NCBI GenBank assembly: GCA_037693485.1
Contig: CM075351.1
Span: 72,814,001-72,878,000 of the forward strand
Source: Kitagawia praeruptora
Taxonomy: Eukaryota; Streptophyta; Magnoliopsida; Apiales; Apiaceae
DNA length: 64,000 nucleotides
Reading direction: 5' to 3'
Shown: positions 44,123-56,340 of the stretch, piece by piece
How positions within the stretch are numbered: position 1 is the stretch's first letter
How the letters are laid out: each line of letters starts with the position of its first letter
Position numbers and translations under genes: made by a program
The notes under the pieces: model-generated
Databases searched by the model: none
The model's input: the letters and a program-made list of their open reading frames with translations, nothing else
What the model was told of the DNA's origin: nothing

Positions 44123-44829
44123 TAGAAGTGTTTGAAACACCTTGTCCAGAGGACCCTATTTCTTGCCTAGACAACTCAAAAATGATAATATTCACGTGAT
44201 TCTTTCTACAACTAGGTGGTTATAAGAATCTCTACTAGATTGACTTGACTTCAAAATTTGAGGTTAAGGTTTCGCTAATCGTAGTTAGGGGGTGGTTAAC
44301 CTCGATTAGCGGCGTTTAAGGACTTTCACTCGAAAGTTCACTTATCTTAAGGTCAAGAATGGATAACCTAGTAATAGTTACATCAAGGACGAGTTAGTTA
44401 GCCTTGATTATGGCCTTTATAGCCCCGTTTAGGGTTGCTTAGCCCCGATTAGGGCAGAATTAGCGTCTTTTGCTAAAAAATTATCCTTCATTAAGGCTTA
44501 TAAGTAACGACCACCTGATATTAACCCCAACTTAGATAAGTTGAGGGAAATAAATCACTAATGAATTTATGATAAAGGATCCTATACACGAATTGCACTT
44601 GGATTAGTGTCTACGAGCTCAAAACGACACTAATCCTATTCCCGAAAAGCCCTGAAATCTTAAGAAAAGGTTCGAGAGGTCGAGGAACGTTTAACTTTCT
44701 TAAGTATTAACTTGGGAAAGAATTTTAGTGGTTGTAATTGTGTAGGTCGCTCCATACTTTACTATAAGACGATACCCGGGCAGGGCTGGCATGACCTTAA
44801 CTTCTACGAAAACAAGTTTTCCCAGAAGT
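44123..44829. other. unclassified sequence before probable LTR
   Basis: No ORF of 60 residues or more. Begins with sequence related to the repeat at 22780-22870. The later part has repeated TTAGCCCCGATTAGGG/GCGATTAGCGG-like words. It could be the 3' untranslated part of the element whose LTR follows. Confidence 0.45.
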
Positions 44830-44840
44830 TGGGGGGCAAA
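44830..44840 (+). other. polypurine-tract-like motif
   Basis: TTGGGGGGCAAA immediately before TGATATGGGTG, a layout common at the 3' LTR junction of plant Ty3/gypsy elements. Confidence 0.55.
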
Positions 44841-45404
44841 TGATATGGGTGAAAAATAATCCCTAAGGACATATTTAATGTTGTATTGATTAGCCCATTA
44901 ATGAGACCCGAAACCCTATTTGGGCATTAAATTCGTAATTAATGGTTAAGCCCAAGAAATAGCTCGAATCGGGGACGCCCGGTAAAAGCCTGTCTTCTAA
45001 TATGGGCCTGATCTATAGAACAAGGAACGTTCTAGAATGTCGTGAGTCGCACGTCCTGTCGACTCCTTGTTTGAGTCCAAGAGTGGAGCTTGTCCTCCAA
45101 GACACCTAAACCTATAAGGAATCTGCTTCCTATATGGAACGTTCCAGAATTACCTTAAGGCGGTGACTTGTCCTTTAAGTCACCTAACCCTACTACGATT
45201 CTAAGGCTCCCAAAGCCTATATAAGGGCCTGACCCCTCATAATCAGAACTACGTTTTCTCACCTCTGAGATACGTAGGCATTCTACAAGGACCATCTAGT
45301 CTCGAATGCGGAACCAGCCATTAAAGCACGAAGCTCACGATCCTTAGCATTAATTACATAAACCCTAGCCGCTATTTAATAACCCTAGTTTTTATTCCAT
45401 AACA
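44841..45404 (+). repeat. probable orphan Ty3/gypsy LTR
   Basis: 564 bp from TGATATGGGTGAAAAATA to CCATAACA, with a TATA box (TATATAAGG at 45208) about 200 bp before the end and a GC-rich transcript-start-like stretch. No partner LTR in the window. Limits are inferred from TG...CA and the upstream polypurine tract. Confidence 0.5.
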
Positions 45405-45640
45405 TTCGCCACTTCAAGTGGCCTGGCCCCAAATCCTTGGTTGCTACTCCAAATATACTAGAAAAGAGAGCGAGCTAAGGGCTTCTTAGTTAAATCCCAA
45501 AAATTCTTCAAATCGTACTATTTCATTATTGGATTTTTTTTTTTTTTACGGTTAATTAATTCCATTAATAAAAAGAGAGTGAATCATTCAAGTGGTGCCC
45601 TAAACTAATGATCGCCACTCCAAATATTATATATCCAATA
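45405..45640. other. sequence shared with 49483-49605
   Basis: AAGAGAGCGAGCTAAGGGCTTC, TTCAAATC, CTATTTCATTATTGGAT and TTAATTAATTCCA recur in the same order at 49483-49605, beyond the LINE. This is an old imperfect direct repeat of about 120 bp. Confidence 0.6.
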
Positions 45641-46852
45641 TATAATTGGTATAAATGAGTTCATGTGGTTGGTTTGGTCGTCAGGGCTAGAATTGTCATT
45701 TAAAAAAATCCAATTTTCTATATTCTTAAACAAGGTTAAACAAAAATTTATAATATTATTAAAAGGTACACCTTATTTCAAAAATTATATAATGGGTGTA
45801 AAGAATTTCATGTGATTTGGTCGTGTGTCATTTCAAAAATACTATTTCTTATATTCTTAAACAAGGTTAAATAGAAATTTATGATCTTATTAAATAGTAC
45901 ACCTTATTTTAAAAATTATGATTAGAGTTTTTAGACATTATACAATTGGTGTAAGGCAATTTAATGTGATTTAATCGTCACAACAAATGTGTTATTTAAG
46001 AAATATTAAAAATAATTATATTTTTAAATAATATTAAGTAAAAATTAAAAATATTATTAAATTGTATGCCTTATTTCAAAAATTATGAATAACATGTGTA
46101 TATATTATTTTGGAATTTTTCAGAGAAAATAAAAATCAATTATATATAGTATAATAAAGTTTTTGAGTGAAAAAAAATATATAAATAACAATTAATAATT
46201 TTTAAATTAGAGAAACATGAAATTTCAGGTAAAAAATATATTAACACTTAAAATAAAAAAAATTAATGTTAATAGATGTATGGGTTTTGTGGTTTGATAG
46301 TTAAGGGTAGATGTGTCATTTAGAAAGTACTAATAATAATTATATGTTAAATAATATTAAGTAAAAATTAAAAATTTTGTTAAATTGTACACCTTATTTC
46401 GAAAATGAAAAACAGGATTTATAAGTATTATTTTGGAATTTTTTGGAGAAAAATCAAAATTAATTACATAGAGTATAATAAAGTTATTGAGTGAAGAAAA
46501 TATTAACATTTATAATTTGAAAATTAGTAATGTTAATAAAATGTAGGAAAATTATTAAAAATACCTACGTTTTGAATATTTTTCCAAAAATATGGTAAAA
46601 GTTGCATATGAGGTTGTAAAGCAAGTTAAAAGTAGTTACATTTTAGGTTGCAAACACCGTATTTTTGACAAAAATGTTTTGCAAGATGAGTATTTTTTGA
46701 AAGCCCTAAAAAAAATATCATCAATTAAGTGCAGTTTGCAGACATTATTTTGTAATTCTTCCAACAAAAATTGAAAAATATAAAAATTAATATAAAAATT
46801 TTAAAAATCATATTTACAAAGCATCTCGTGCAATGCACGGGTATAAAGCTAG
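45641..46852 (+). mobile_element. AT-rich degenerate repeats ending in a Helitron-like 3' terminus
   Basis: Three to four diverged copies of a 130-300-bp unit share AAACAAGGTTAAA, GTACACCTTATTTC and AAAATTATG. The right end reads CTCGTGCAATGCACGGGTATAAAGCTAG followed by T. The first part, CGTGCAATGCACG, is a perfect hairpin stem, and CTAG/T is the Helitron end. The left end is not defined. The 60-residue ORF at 46592 is not convincing. Confidence 0.55.
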
Positions 46853-46871
46853 TATAAAATGTAGAGATAAT

Positions 46872-49485
46872 GACAGAAGTTTGACCTATTGCTCTTTGCA
46901 GTGTCCTCTATAAAATCTTGGCAAAGGTTCTAGCGAATAAGCTGGAATCTATTTTTCCTTTTACAATCTCAGAAAACCAGTCTGCGTTTGTTCCAGGGAG
47001 AAGTATAACTGATAATGTGTTAATAGCCTTTGAGATCATTCATTACATGAAAAGGAAGAATAAAGGCCAAGAAGGAGAAGTTGCTCTAAAGCTTGACATA
47101 AGCAAAGCTTATGATCATGTTGACTGGAATTATCTGAAGCATAGGATGGAGGTGATGGGGTTTGATGATAAATGGATTAAATGGATGTTCTTATGTGTAA
47201 CAACGGTGGAATATATGGTGTGCATGAACGGTACTCTGGCTGGTCCTGTTTTTCCTAGGAGGGGCCTGAGACAAGGCGATCCTCTTTCGCCTTATTTATT
47301 CCTGCTCTATGTCGAAGGTCTATCTCATGCTCTTAAAGAGGCTGCTGCAAATATTGAAATTCACGGATGTAAAATCAGTAATAATGGGCCATCTATCACC
47401 CATCTTCTTTTTGCTGATGATAGCTTCTTATTCTTTAAGGCAAGTTTAAGTGAAGCTCAAGCTGTTAAAGATTTATTGAATTCTTATGAAAAGCTTTCAG
47501 GGCAAGCTATGAACTTTCATAAGTCTGACATCTTTTTCAGTGCAAATGTACATACGTATAAGCAACAGGAGATTAAGGATGTTTTGGCAGTCAATAAAGA
47601 TTTAAGTGAAAGTAACTACCTGGGTTTACCTTCGTTGGTTGGTAAGTCTAAAAAACGAGTTTTCAATTTTCTGAAAGAAACACTCTGGAAGCGTTTCCAT
47701 GGCTGGAACAATAAACTTCTTTCGAAGGTAGGTAAAACAATTCTTGTCAAGAATGTTGCTCAAGCTCTCCCGTGTTACAGCATGTCATGTTTTTTACTGC
47801 CAAAGACGCTCTGCCAAGAAATGGAAAGGATCATGAATAGCTACTGGTGGTCTTCAAACAGTAGTAATAAAAAGGGGATCAATTGGTTGTCATGGGAAAA
47901 AATGAGTCTGGCCAAGTGCAGTGGTGGTCTGGGCTTTAGATCTCTTCATGGTTTCAATCTTGCTCTCATAGGAAAACATGTGTGGAATTTTTTACGCAAC
48001 CCTTCCTCCATGGTTGCCAGAATTTTTAAAGCAAAATATTTCTATGATTGCAACATCTTACAGGCTAAGAAAGGTACAGGAGGAAGTTTTATATGGTCGG
48101 GGATATGGGAAGCTAATGATCAGTTATGTAGAGGGTATAGATGGATTCTTGGTGATGGCAAGGACATTCGAATTTTTCAGGACCCCTGGTTGAGAGGAAA
48201 AGCTGATTTTAAGGTGGAGGATCATCATAGGAACAATGTTAGGGAGGATAAAGTTTGTGATTACTTCCGTCCAAATATCAAAGAATGGGACGTGACAAAA
48301 GTAGAACAAAATTTTCACTCTGATGATGTTCAAAGAATTCTCCAAATTCGGATTCCGCAGAATGAAGTAAGTGACAGATTAGTATGGTCGTTGACTCCAA
48401 ATGGCAAATACTCATTGAAGTCGGGATATAGGTTTTGGCAAGAACACCAGGTAAATTTGATTCAAGGTAGCACATGAGGAATAGAATCTGGAAGTTGGAC
48501 ATTCCTCACAAACTGAAAATTTTTATGTGGAGGTTCTGCAAAAATAGTATCCCTGTAAGTACTCTTCTTCATAGTAAAGGAGTTCAAATTCCACTCAATT
48601 GTCCAATCTGTTCAAGAGACATAAAGCATGTGATCCATCTCTTTTTCGAATGTGATTATGCTCGTAGTTGTTGGCAAAGAACGGATTTAGTTTTTGACAT
48701 GAAGGAAGTTGAATACGCAGCAGATTGGTTCCTGGACAAGTTAGGTTCGGAGTCGGATGACAGGTTAATCACTATTACTAAAGTGTTATCAGGGATCTGG
48801 TTTGCTAGAAATAAAAAAGTTTGGGAGGATAAGTTGTTAGAATCGAGTATGATTGTGGAGATGAGTTCGAGACAGATCAAAGATTGGCAGGTTGCAAATA
48901 GAAATGTTTAGAAGACTAAATCTCAGCTAGGCCCAGTGGTGAGTTCAGTAAATAAATGGAAGCATCCTGATCGAGGTTGGTTTAAGTTAAACGTCGACGC
49001 ATCAGTCAAAGAGGGGGAATCAAACTTTGCAGTTGGAATGGTCATAAGAAACGAGGTTGGTAACTTTGTTATGGGGAAAAATTTAAAGATTGCTGGTTGT
49101 GTCAATGTGCTAGAAGCTGAAGCTTATGGTGTCTAGGTAGCTATGAAGTGGATTAAAGAATTGCAGCTAAAGAATGTGATAGTCGAGAGTGATTCAAGTC
49201 TGGTGGTTCAAGTTATGCAACAGTGTTCAGAGTATTTGGTCGAAGTTGGGAATATCCTCGTAGCTTGCTTTAAAATTATGCGGGAGCGGAATGATTTGGT
49301 AGTTAGCTAGTCACGTTAAGAAGCACGCAAATAGGGTAGCTCATAATGTAGCTAGAATCCCCTATTTGGTAGGTTGCTACAACTTGTTTATATCTCCTCC
49401 GCATTATGTGTTGGAGATTATTTTGTCAAACATTTCTTCCTTTTAATAAAATTTCTTTGAGTTTCAAAAAAAAAGAAAAAGAAAA
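46872..49485 (+). mobile_element. L1-type LINE, 5'-truncated, decayed
   Basis: Starts within reverse transcriptase (PIALCSVLYKI) and runs to an A-rich tail (about 49468-49485, mostly A with interspersed G). ORF1, endonuclease and the front of ORF2 are missing, the usual result of abortive target-primed reverse transcription. No convincing TSD found. The frame has one shift and several stops. Confidence 0.88.
46885..49440 (+). pseudogene. LINE ORF2 remnant: reverse transcriptase, zinc-binding domain, RNase H
   Basis: 46918-48477 is open and holds the RT core: SAFVPGRSITDNVLIAFE, LKLDISKAYDHVDW, RRGLRQGDPLSPYLF and the catalytic LLFADDSFLF at about 47410. The thumb region with KVGKTILVKNV and the GGLGFRSLHGFN segment follow. 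After a frame change at about 48475 comes the zf-RVT domain (WKLDIPHKLKIFMWR, CPICSRDIKHVIHLFFEC). A TAG at 48909-48911 is followed in the same frame by RNase H (GWFKLNVDASVK, LEAEAYGV), then TAG at 49134 and further stops. L1/non-LTR type with plant-specific RNase H. Non-functional. Confidence 0.88.
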
Positions 49486-49800
49486 AAGAGCGCGACCCCT
49501 TTTACGGGCTTGTCAGGGGAATCCGGGAAGTTCTCCAAATCATTAATCATCCTATTTCATTATTGGATCCTATATTTTTTTTATTACGTATAATTAATTC
49601 CAATAATAAAAATTTATAAATTGAACAAACATGTAAAGTAGATCAAATTACAATTTTCATTACTATCGTTGAACTTAACAGATCTTTCTTGAGTTGTAGT
49701 AATCCGTCGTTCATATCGCTAAAAATCTGAGTCAACCGGATCCAATATATCTTTTAAGGTCTAAATCTAAAAGTTTTCTATACCTGTTTGTGTAATAAGT
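49483..49800. other. AT-rich flank, right copy of the 120-bp direct repeat
   Basis: 49483-49605 repeats 45463-45573. The remainder has no ORF or recognised element. Confidence 0.5.
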
Positions 49801-50640
49801 AAGAGCATCTCCAACGGGATGCACCTGTTAGCAATATTTCCTAGCTGGCACCTAATTTTACCTAATATCTAGAAAATGGGCTTCTCCAAGGGGGCCCATC
49901 AGTTAGCAAAAATTTTAGATGACGCCCCATATGTCATCTATATCTATTGATCAATCAGCTGTCATCTAAAAATATCCGCTTGATTACTTTCCGCTATTCT
50001 TCCTTCCCGCTTGTTGCTTCAGTAGTATATCTTCCCCATTTCAATTAACTTCAACCTAAATTAGGTTTAATGGCATCTCCATCAATATTGTAACTATATA
50101 TAATTTTTCAACAATTTTTAAATTCTGTAAAATCTTGTTCCTATTACAGAGAATGGAGGGTTCATTCGTATCTTTACTCAATAAAGACTCATTTGAAGAT
50201 AAAGATTTTGTATTTTCTCAGCCACCCCTCAGTCTCAATCCCAAACCCAACTCAACCCCAACCCCTGCAAGAAGGCGCAAAATCGAAGAAGGGAAAGAGA
50301 TCAAAGAACTTCTTAATTGAAGAGGATATGTTGTTGATTTCTGCTTGGTTGAATATAAGCATGGATCCGGTACAAGGTAACAATCAAACACATACTTCTT
50401 ATTGGAAGAGAATTTGGAAATATTTTAATGAAAATAAAGAAGGTCTTGCAAGTGATCGAACTGCTATTTCATTGTGTAATCGATGGTGCACAATCAATGA
50501 AAGAGTGGCCAAGTTTATTGGATTCTACAACAAAATTATTGGAAGAAATGAAAGTGGATTAACTGAGCAAGATAAGGTACTCGATGTTTTATTTGAATTG
50601 TTTTTGATTAATTGTTGATTGTCTCCTTCAGTATGAATTT
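49801..50640 (+). mobile_element. PIF/Harbinger-like element, left part
   Basis: Starts with TAA followed by GAGCATCTCCAACGGG, the common plant PIF/Harbinger terminus with its 3-bp TAA-type target site, and carries the family's Myb/SANT-like ORF1. The matching inverted right end was not found before 53249, so the element is truncated or its end is lost. No DDE transposase seen. Confidence 0.6.
50153..50618 (+). pseudogene. PIF/Harbinger ORF1 (Myb/SANT-like DNA-binding protein), frameshifted
   Basis: ATG at 50153 (MEGSFVSLLN) opens a frame that shifts by one base at about 50265-50285 into KKGKRSKNFLIEEDMLLISA. The rest fits the Myb/trihelix-like domain of Harbinger ORF1 proteins: WLNISMDPVQGNNQ, SYWKRIWKYFNENK, ISLCNRWCTINERVAKF and GFYNKIIGRNESG. 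An exon end at AAG/GTACTC (about 50576) is likely. In the family this protein works with the transposase in DNA binding. Here it is incomplete. Confidence 0.7.
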
Positions 50641-53248
50641 AGTCTATTTCAGCTATAGTTACTTAGTTATTTGAGGTGTTTATTCACTGAATTGATGGAT
50701 GCATTTGATGGTTCTTTTGGTTAATGCAGACATTGTTAAGTCTAGAGTGTGTTTAGGCGATAATTATAGTCTGGCTTCTGAACATCTTTTTCTTTAGAAG
50801 AACTTCTGTTCTCCTTAACAGGCCTTCAGGTATTTTCTTTAGACATTGCTAAAACATTGACATATTTAGATAATAGATGTCCTATTGCCCCAGTTCCCAG
50901 TAGGAATAATAATCTTATCTTTGTTGCAATCATCGCTTTGATTGGTATGTCAGTTTTCTCTGTCACCATGTTACATTTGAAGTTTACACCGTTTACTCTA
51001 TACTTGGTTGCAAGTGTTTTTAAATTGTTGTTATGTATTAGCTTCTTATGATGCACTTCTCAATTGACTTTATTTTGCTACATATTTTACGTGAACTTCT
51101 AAGTAACATAGAAGAATTCATCAGGTTAGTACTTTATTTGTTCAGTATGCTTCGGTAGAACTACCCAGACCTGGATGTCAAAGTAATTGATAGGCTTTAA
51201 TTGCTCTCAATGACTGCTTGTTACAGTTGAACCTGGAAAAAATTGAAGTACTTTGTAGAAGTCTGTTAAGTTATTTATAATCATCCCTGTGCTATGACAT
51301 GATATTGTCGTTCTTTAGTAAAGAAAAACAGCATCACATTAAGTTTTGCACCTTTCTTTCTTCCTGTTTCTATACATCTGCCATATTTTTTTTGTGGTCA
51401 TGCATCTGCGTTTTCCAGGGGATTTCATATTTTTATTCTACGTACATAGTTGTCTGTTGCATTGCTGCCCTTCTTAACTTCTTAGTAGACTACGACTCAA
51501 CCTTAAAACTTTTTAAGTATTAAATAGATTGTGTTGTTTTAAGTATATAGCATAATCGTTCTTAATAGCATTCTTCCATGTTAGTAAGGAACAGAAGAAG
51601 AAAAAACTAATGAAAAATCACATTAAAAAAATGAAATATGACCAGTGTGCAAGGAAAAAGAGTGGGAGGCTGTTAAATTTTGTAGTTGTCCGTGCACAGT
51701 TTCAATATAATTACTGAAGATCGAAAACGTACAGGGGAAAGTTGATCATTCAAGCAAATGAAACTTACCATGACAGCAGAAGAAAACAAGTGATACTTGA
51801 TTTAATTTTGACTTGTGTAGCTTTTTCTTTTTGTTCTGTCAAGGATTTGTGTAGCTTTTAAATACCTTTTTGTCCACTTCTTCAATTTCTCATAAAGGAT
51901 TTAATTTCTTTGAGGATAACTAGGAAAATGTAATGAAACTTGGTAGATTACTGACTAGGAGCAAGAAAGTTCCCCGACCAGTATCAAAATGTATGAGTTT
52001 GATTGTAATCTAATCTTATTCAAAAGTGATAATCTAATAGATGCTTTCTTATTGTTAGCAGTGTTTACTCTCTTTTTTTACTGCTAAGTTATTGTTAGCA
52101 TTTACTCTTGGTATCAAGAGAAGGCGAACATTTACATGATTACGACGTTAGAGATGACATACAATACTTAGTAGACCAAGTTTGTATATAAATCACATCC
52201 GGGCTTGTTTGCTTATATCTCATACAAAACATATGACATACAAAAAAAACACAGGTTTTAAAGAGGAATGTATTTAGGATGAACCTACAGCAAAGCAAAA
52301 CGTAATGTGGAATCTGTCGAACAAAACGACCTAGTTTGGCCATCAAAGTTGAAAATGGGCCTTTTAGTTGTCCTCCCACAAAATAATCCAAAACAAAGTT
52401 TAGGTCAGTACATGTTTAATTACATAACTTAGCAGAAATCTAATAAAAGACGCTACTACTCTTATCCCAACATAAATCATCTGATGCCTTCCCTCCTTCC
52501 ACGTTTATTCTGTATCAGACTTCGGGAGAAAACACCGCAGAAATTTGAAACCTTTTGACAGGAACTTATCCCTGAAAGTAGAAACAAATCAATACACATT
52601 ACAAGGCCACAAAGAGAAACCATTTTGAGAAGGTGAAAAGAACTTAAGAAAAAAAATGTTTGCTTTATAACTGTGAATCGTCGTACAAGAAAATTCGAGA
52701 CAAGGAGAGACGACACAGATAGTACAAATGTGATGACAAAGATTTTAATCTATCCCGCAATTATACAGGATGCAAAAGTCAAAACAGTAAAGTCTTTTAG
52801 AAAATGTATTCAGCATAAAATATATTTGAATTGCACAAATCTGTAAGAAAACAACAGAACCTACATTAAAACAATGTGGCAAACTATTTGTTTAGTTGCA
52901 TGAAACCTTGTCCTGGAAAAGTTGTATAACTAGCAGATTATGTGGAAGGCCAATTTAATGAGGTCTCTAACATAAAAGACCTGTTTAACGAGGTCTTCAT
53001 AATACTATGTAGCAAAGAAATAGAAGAAGGGAAGAGGCATTAAAGCTTGATAATCTAATCTTGTTTCCTTGATGCTGTTGTTCTGTTTCTAGAGTCTCAG
53101 ACTTTGATTCATACTTTTGTCGCAATGGAGTGCTTGTGTTATTTACTTAATATGTACTGAATTCATTGATCCTCTTGAGTCTTGCTTGTACTTCATGTTT
53201 TAAGAACTTTTAATCTATTGGTTGTCAGGAATAATTCATGAGTTGTGA
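50641..53248. other. 2.6 kb without recognisable gene
   Basis: AT-rich. Small ORFs on both strands (for example 52140-52391 and 52477-52716, minus) show no domain or codon pattern I recognise. It could be Harbinger intron/interior, or host intergenic DNA into which copia D inserted. Confidence 0.5.
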
Positions 53249-53989
53249 TGTTAAGAATAGAATTTTACTTATACTTCTTGTATATCATGATTTATAAAGG
53301 ATTTAGCACTTTGTATTGGAAATATGTATTAGACAGTTATCTGTAAAGTTTAGTCAGGAATGAACAGTGCATCGAGTACTACATGTCAGGAACTGAGATT
53401 GAATCCTTATATGTCAAGTTAAGAACTGATCAAGTACTGATGGGATGGTCAGATCCTGATGCAAGATGGAATCCTGATATCAGTCATGTTACTGATGATG
53501 TCATTATGGATGCTACAGAAACTGCCAAGTGCTATAAAACAGGATCTTTGTTTGAGGAACAAGTAAGAAGATTTTATGAAGGAAAGAATTTTCTATTGAT
53601 GGAAACTATCAACTGGACGGCAGAACATTGTCATGTATAGATTATCTTTCTGTAATTAGTTGATAGGTAGCATTATAAATATTCTCTCTATATCATTGTA
53701 AAAAGAATACGCGAGTTGGAGTCGTGAGTTCAAGGAGAGTCAAGCGAAAGTGCGTAGCTCTGTATAAGGTTTGTATTCGAGAGTTCGAAACAAACAGAGA
53801 GAGAGTTTTATTTTGTCAGCAGCTGCTAAAGGTATTTGTACACCTTTGGTAGAGTTTGTATTTGATCTTATTTATACAAACAGAATTTGATTCATTCGTT
53901 TATTCTTGTTCATATAACCAAGCAAAAATCAGACACGATTATATAACTTGTATTCAACCCCCCCCTTCTACAAGTTATTCGAGTTAACA
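53249..53989 (+). repeat. 5' LTR of copia D (left edge inferred)
   Basis: Ends TTCGAGTTAACA just before the primer site. The proposed start TGTTAAGAATAG gives inverted TGTTAA/TTAACA ends and 741 bp. A TATA-like TATAAATATT lies at about 53675. An 85-residue ORF inside (53383-53640) has no recognised domain. Confidence 0.65.
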
Positions 53990-53991
53990 AT

Positions 53992-54003
53992 TGGTATCAG
54001 AGA
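53992..54003 (+). other. primer binding site of copia D
   Basis: TGGTATCAGAGA, two bases after the LTR; initiator tRNA-Met type with a changed last base. Confidence 0.88.
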
Positions 54004-54038
54004 AGGTTGATTTTGAATAATCATAAAGATCTGCAATC

Positions 54039-56243
54039 ATGTCTGGTTACAAGGATGGGAATACTAAGATTCCTATGCTCAAGAGAAACGAATATACTCT
54101 ATGGGAAGTAAAGATGTTGCATCATCTGGAAGCAACAAATCTTGATTATCTTGACAGAATCAGAGATGGACATTTTGTTCCAACAAAGGTCGTTGGACAA
54201 GCAACTGTTGATGGTGTGGTTGTTCCAGAACATACAGCAGAGAAGCCTAAATCTGAGTGGTCAGATAAGGACAAAGAGAATGTTCTTAAAGATGCTAAAG
54301 TGAGAAACATATTATTCAACAGTCTTGATTCTGTTCTCACTAACTATGTTCTCTCTTGTAAAACTGCTAAGGACATATGGGACAATCTTAAGGTTCACTG
54401 TGAAGGAACTAAGCCTGTCAGGAAGAATATGAGGACACTACTTATACAACAGTATGAGTACTTTGAATCCAAGTTTGGTGAGTCACTTACTGATACCTTT
54501 GATAGGTTTACAAAACTCATCAATGAGATGGCCATGCATGGTAAATATTATGACTTGGAGGATATGAATACAAAGTTCATGAAAGCTTTGCCTGATTTCT
54601 ACAATGAGAAGATATCTGCGATTGAGGAAGCTAATGATCTGGATGAAATATCATTAGAGGCAATATATGGAAAACTGAGAGCTTATGAACTAGACAAGCA
54701 GCAGAAGAAGAGCAGGAGTGAAGGAAAGATGAAGACTGTTGCACTTACTGCTCAATCTGAATTAAAGAAGCCTTCGGAAGAACAGCATGAAGAGATTGCT
54801 GTAAAGAACTCAAGGAAGAAGAAAAGCAAAGAAAGTTCTGAGTCAGAGACTACTGATATAGACTCTGATAACGGTGATTCTGAATCAGAGATGCAGGAAC
54901 TCTTTGCTATGTTTGCTAAAGCTTTCAAGAAAGGAAGATTCAACAGGAGAAGATTTAGCAAAGGACCTTTTCAAAAAAAGGAGGAGAAGAAGAGTGACAA
55001 AAGCAAAAGTACAATTGCCAAGCTTGATAAGGCCAAGATCAAGTGCTTTAATTGCAGCGAGCTTGGACACTTTGCTAGTGAGTGTAAGAAGCCTAGGAAT
55101 TCAGGAAAGGGTAATGCACTTATGGTCACATAGAAGGATTGGGCTGATTCCAGTGATTCTGAAGATGAATTGGATTATGACAACATTGCACTGATGGCAA
55201 ATGTTTCAGACAAACCTGGATCTCCAAAGAAAACTTCTCCATCCTCTGTTAAGGTATCACTTCACTCTCTTGATTCATTTGATAGCGTAAATTCTGATGA
55301 AATTAGATCTATCCATGCTGAGTTTAAGAATCTTATGACTAATTTTAGAATTCTTACTAGTGAAATAGATGAACTTAAGGTTAAGAATGATAAGTTAGTT
55401 GATAGAAATAATTTTCTTGAATCTGAGTTAATTCAAATGGAAGAATACAAGTTAAGTTCTGATAAAGCTAAGCATGATTATAGTGTTATTCTTGAGGCTT
55501 ATGACTATGTAAGAAAAGAACTAGAGGAAGAGAGAGATGTGATTAAGACCATTAACACTTCTGGTAAAAAGACACAAGAAATTATTGAAAATGGAATTCG
55601 TGGTAAGGTTAATGGTTTAGGTTTTGATAAGGCTAGACTGGAAGAAAAAGTAGCTATTGTCAATGATGATAGTAAAATAGAAGCTAGCACATCTAAATCT
55701 GAAGGTAAGAAAATAGTTTCTGAACCTAATCATGTTAAATTTGTTGATTCAAAAGGTACCCCTGTTGTACACAATAGGATTAACAATAGTAATTCAGATG
55801 AGAAAGTGTTAGAGAAACCTAAGAATGTAAACATAGGGTTTCTGTCTAAGTCTAAGTTGAAACAGAGACTAGATGGTCTTTCAGAGTCTGGCAAGATCAA
55901 AAGAAATAGGAATGGAAAAGAAGGTATTAACAAAGAGAATAATTACAAGAATGTACCTGATGCACCTAGGAAAAAATGCTATAAGTGTGGAAATAATAAT
56001 CATTTGGCCCTAGATTGCAATCAAAAACCTTCTTGGAAAACTGAGTCCAGATTCCCCAATACTCAGAAAATTCAATACCAACCACAAAAAGCTTGTTATC
56101 ATTGTGGTAGTTTACTTCATTCCATTTACATGTGTAGAGAATATCATGAACTGTATTATGACTATTATTCTCTGAAATCTGAAACTCCTAGTCACAAACA
56201 GTTTGTGAAATCAGAGTCTAGGTTGACTCTACAACAGGTATAG
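54039..56243 (+). pseudogene. copia D gag with internal stop
   Basis: ATG 54039 (MSGYKDGNTKIPMLKRNEYT). Gag N-domain (YTLWEVKMLHHLEATNLDYL) and core (AKDIWDNLKVHCEGT, TDTFDRFTKLINEMA). Acidic Ser-rich middle, zinc knuckle CFNCSELGHFASEC (about residue 330), then TAG at 55131-55133. The same frame resumes with KDWADSSDSEDE, a coiled coil (about 55290-55560), knuckle CYKCGNNNHLALDC and glycine-poor knuckle CYHCGSLLHSIYMC. The frame closes at 56243. A related WVLKNSN tail is readable in another frame at about 56300-56330, indicating one more shift. The layout matches copia C Gag. Confidence 0.88.
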
Positions 56244-56340
56244 TAAAAGCAAAATCTTCAAATCCTGTTGTTTCTAAATCTAGTAAGAAATGATCCAATC
56301 AAAGTTGGGTCCTAAAAAATTCTAACTAGTTACTTTTTGT

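Noticed and set aside
53383..53640. 85-residue ORF inside the copia D LTR
   Set aside because: Position in an LTR of a decayed element and lack of any motif make a gene unlikely. It has no counterpart in the copia C LTR.
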